Part shown: positions 63,950 to 64,000 of the stretch, piece by piece
How positions within the stretch are numbered: position 1 is the stretch's first letter
Layout: every line of letters starts with the position of its first letter
DNA from: Budvicia aquatica DSM 5075 = ATCC 35567
GTDB lineage: Bacteria; Pseudomonadota; Gammaproteobacteria; Enterobacterales; Enterobacteriaceae
Direction of reading: 5' to 3'
Assembly (NCBI RefSeq): GCF_000427805.1
Contig: NZ_ATYS01000009.1
Coordinates: forward strand, 117,432 to 181,431
DNA length: 64,000 nt
The notes under the pieces: generated by a model
Told to the model about the DNA's origin: nothing
The model's input: the letters and a program-made list of their open reading frames with translations, nothing else
The model's database searches: none
Translations under genes and position numbers: made by a program

Positions 63950-64000
63950 ATTGGATTATTTTGACCGTAGTGATGCAAAAATAAGGATATCTACACGTTC

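Overview
The window looks like chromosomal DNA of a facultatively anaerobic enterobacterium. Many predicted proteins (AllS, AllE, AllC, AllD, AllF/FdrA, AllG, CobU, TyrB, YajD, ExuT, ExuR, UxaCBA) read as close relatives of their E. coli counterparts, but gene order and several accessory genes are not those of E. coli, so a deep-branching family such as Budviciaceae is plausible (inference). No rRNA, tRNA, CRISPR array, insertion sequence or phage gene was recognised.

Layout. 1-963: an adenine-type purine permease cut by the window edge, behind a promoter covered by two PurR boxes. 1.4-16.5 kb: an allantoate utilisation block. It holds the regulator AllS, three transporters, a leftward operon allD-allC-MFS-allE and a rightward operon allF-allG-allH-carbamate kinase. 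Together these take allantoate to oxalurate, then to oxamate plus carbamoyl phosphate, and finally to ATP. Allantoinase and the glyoxylate branch are not in the window. 17.0-21.6 kb: cobalamin lower-loop genes cobQ-cobU-cobS-cobC-cobT, with the adenosyltransferase cobA at 24.0-24.6 kb. Between them sits an A+T-rich quorum-sensing module: luxR, an RsaM/DUF4902-type modulator, and luxI preceded by a long hairpin that buries its ribosome-binding site. 24.9-29.6 kb: tyrB, a YtcJ-like amidohydrolase and a PuuP-like amine permease.

30.0-40.4 kb: an anaerobic respiratory island. Its centre is an octaheme cytochrome c with seven CXXCH sites and one CX15CH site, the signature of the sulfite reductase MccA/SirA. 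With it are a periplasmic rhodanese, a Tat-exported four-cluster ferredoxin, a di-heme cytochrome b, a CcmF-type heme lyase and a CcmI-type TPR protein. A HAF-repeat autotransporter is lodged in the middle. 41.0-46.4 kb: small hypothetical genes, an operon of ornithine-cyclodeaminase-like enzyme, aminotransferase and YheO/DauR-like regulator, yajD, a glutathione S-transferase and a small membrane protein.

46.6-54.5 kb: the hexuronate regulon (exuT, exuR, uxaC-uxaB-uxaA). 55-60.3 kb: a DKNYY-repeat secreted protein and a four-gene Mce/Mla-like lipid transporter with a STAS domain fused to its permease. 60.4 kb: a fragment of a lost solute-binding protein gene. 60.6-63.9 kb: a leftward fatty-acyl-AMP ligase, acyl carrier protein and cytochrome P450 operon that looks like a small lipid biosynthetic cluster and may continue past the window edge.

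The most notable systems are the octaheme sulfite reductase with its own heme lyase pair and an unusual cytochrome-b electron input; the luxR-rsaM-luxI module with the luxI hairpin; and the FAAL-ACP-P450 cluster. All assignments come from reading sequence motifs and remembered family sequences; no database search was run.
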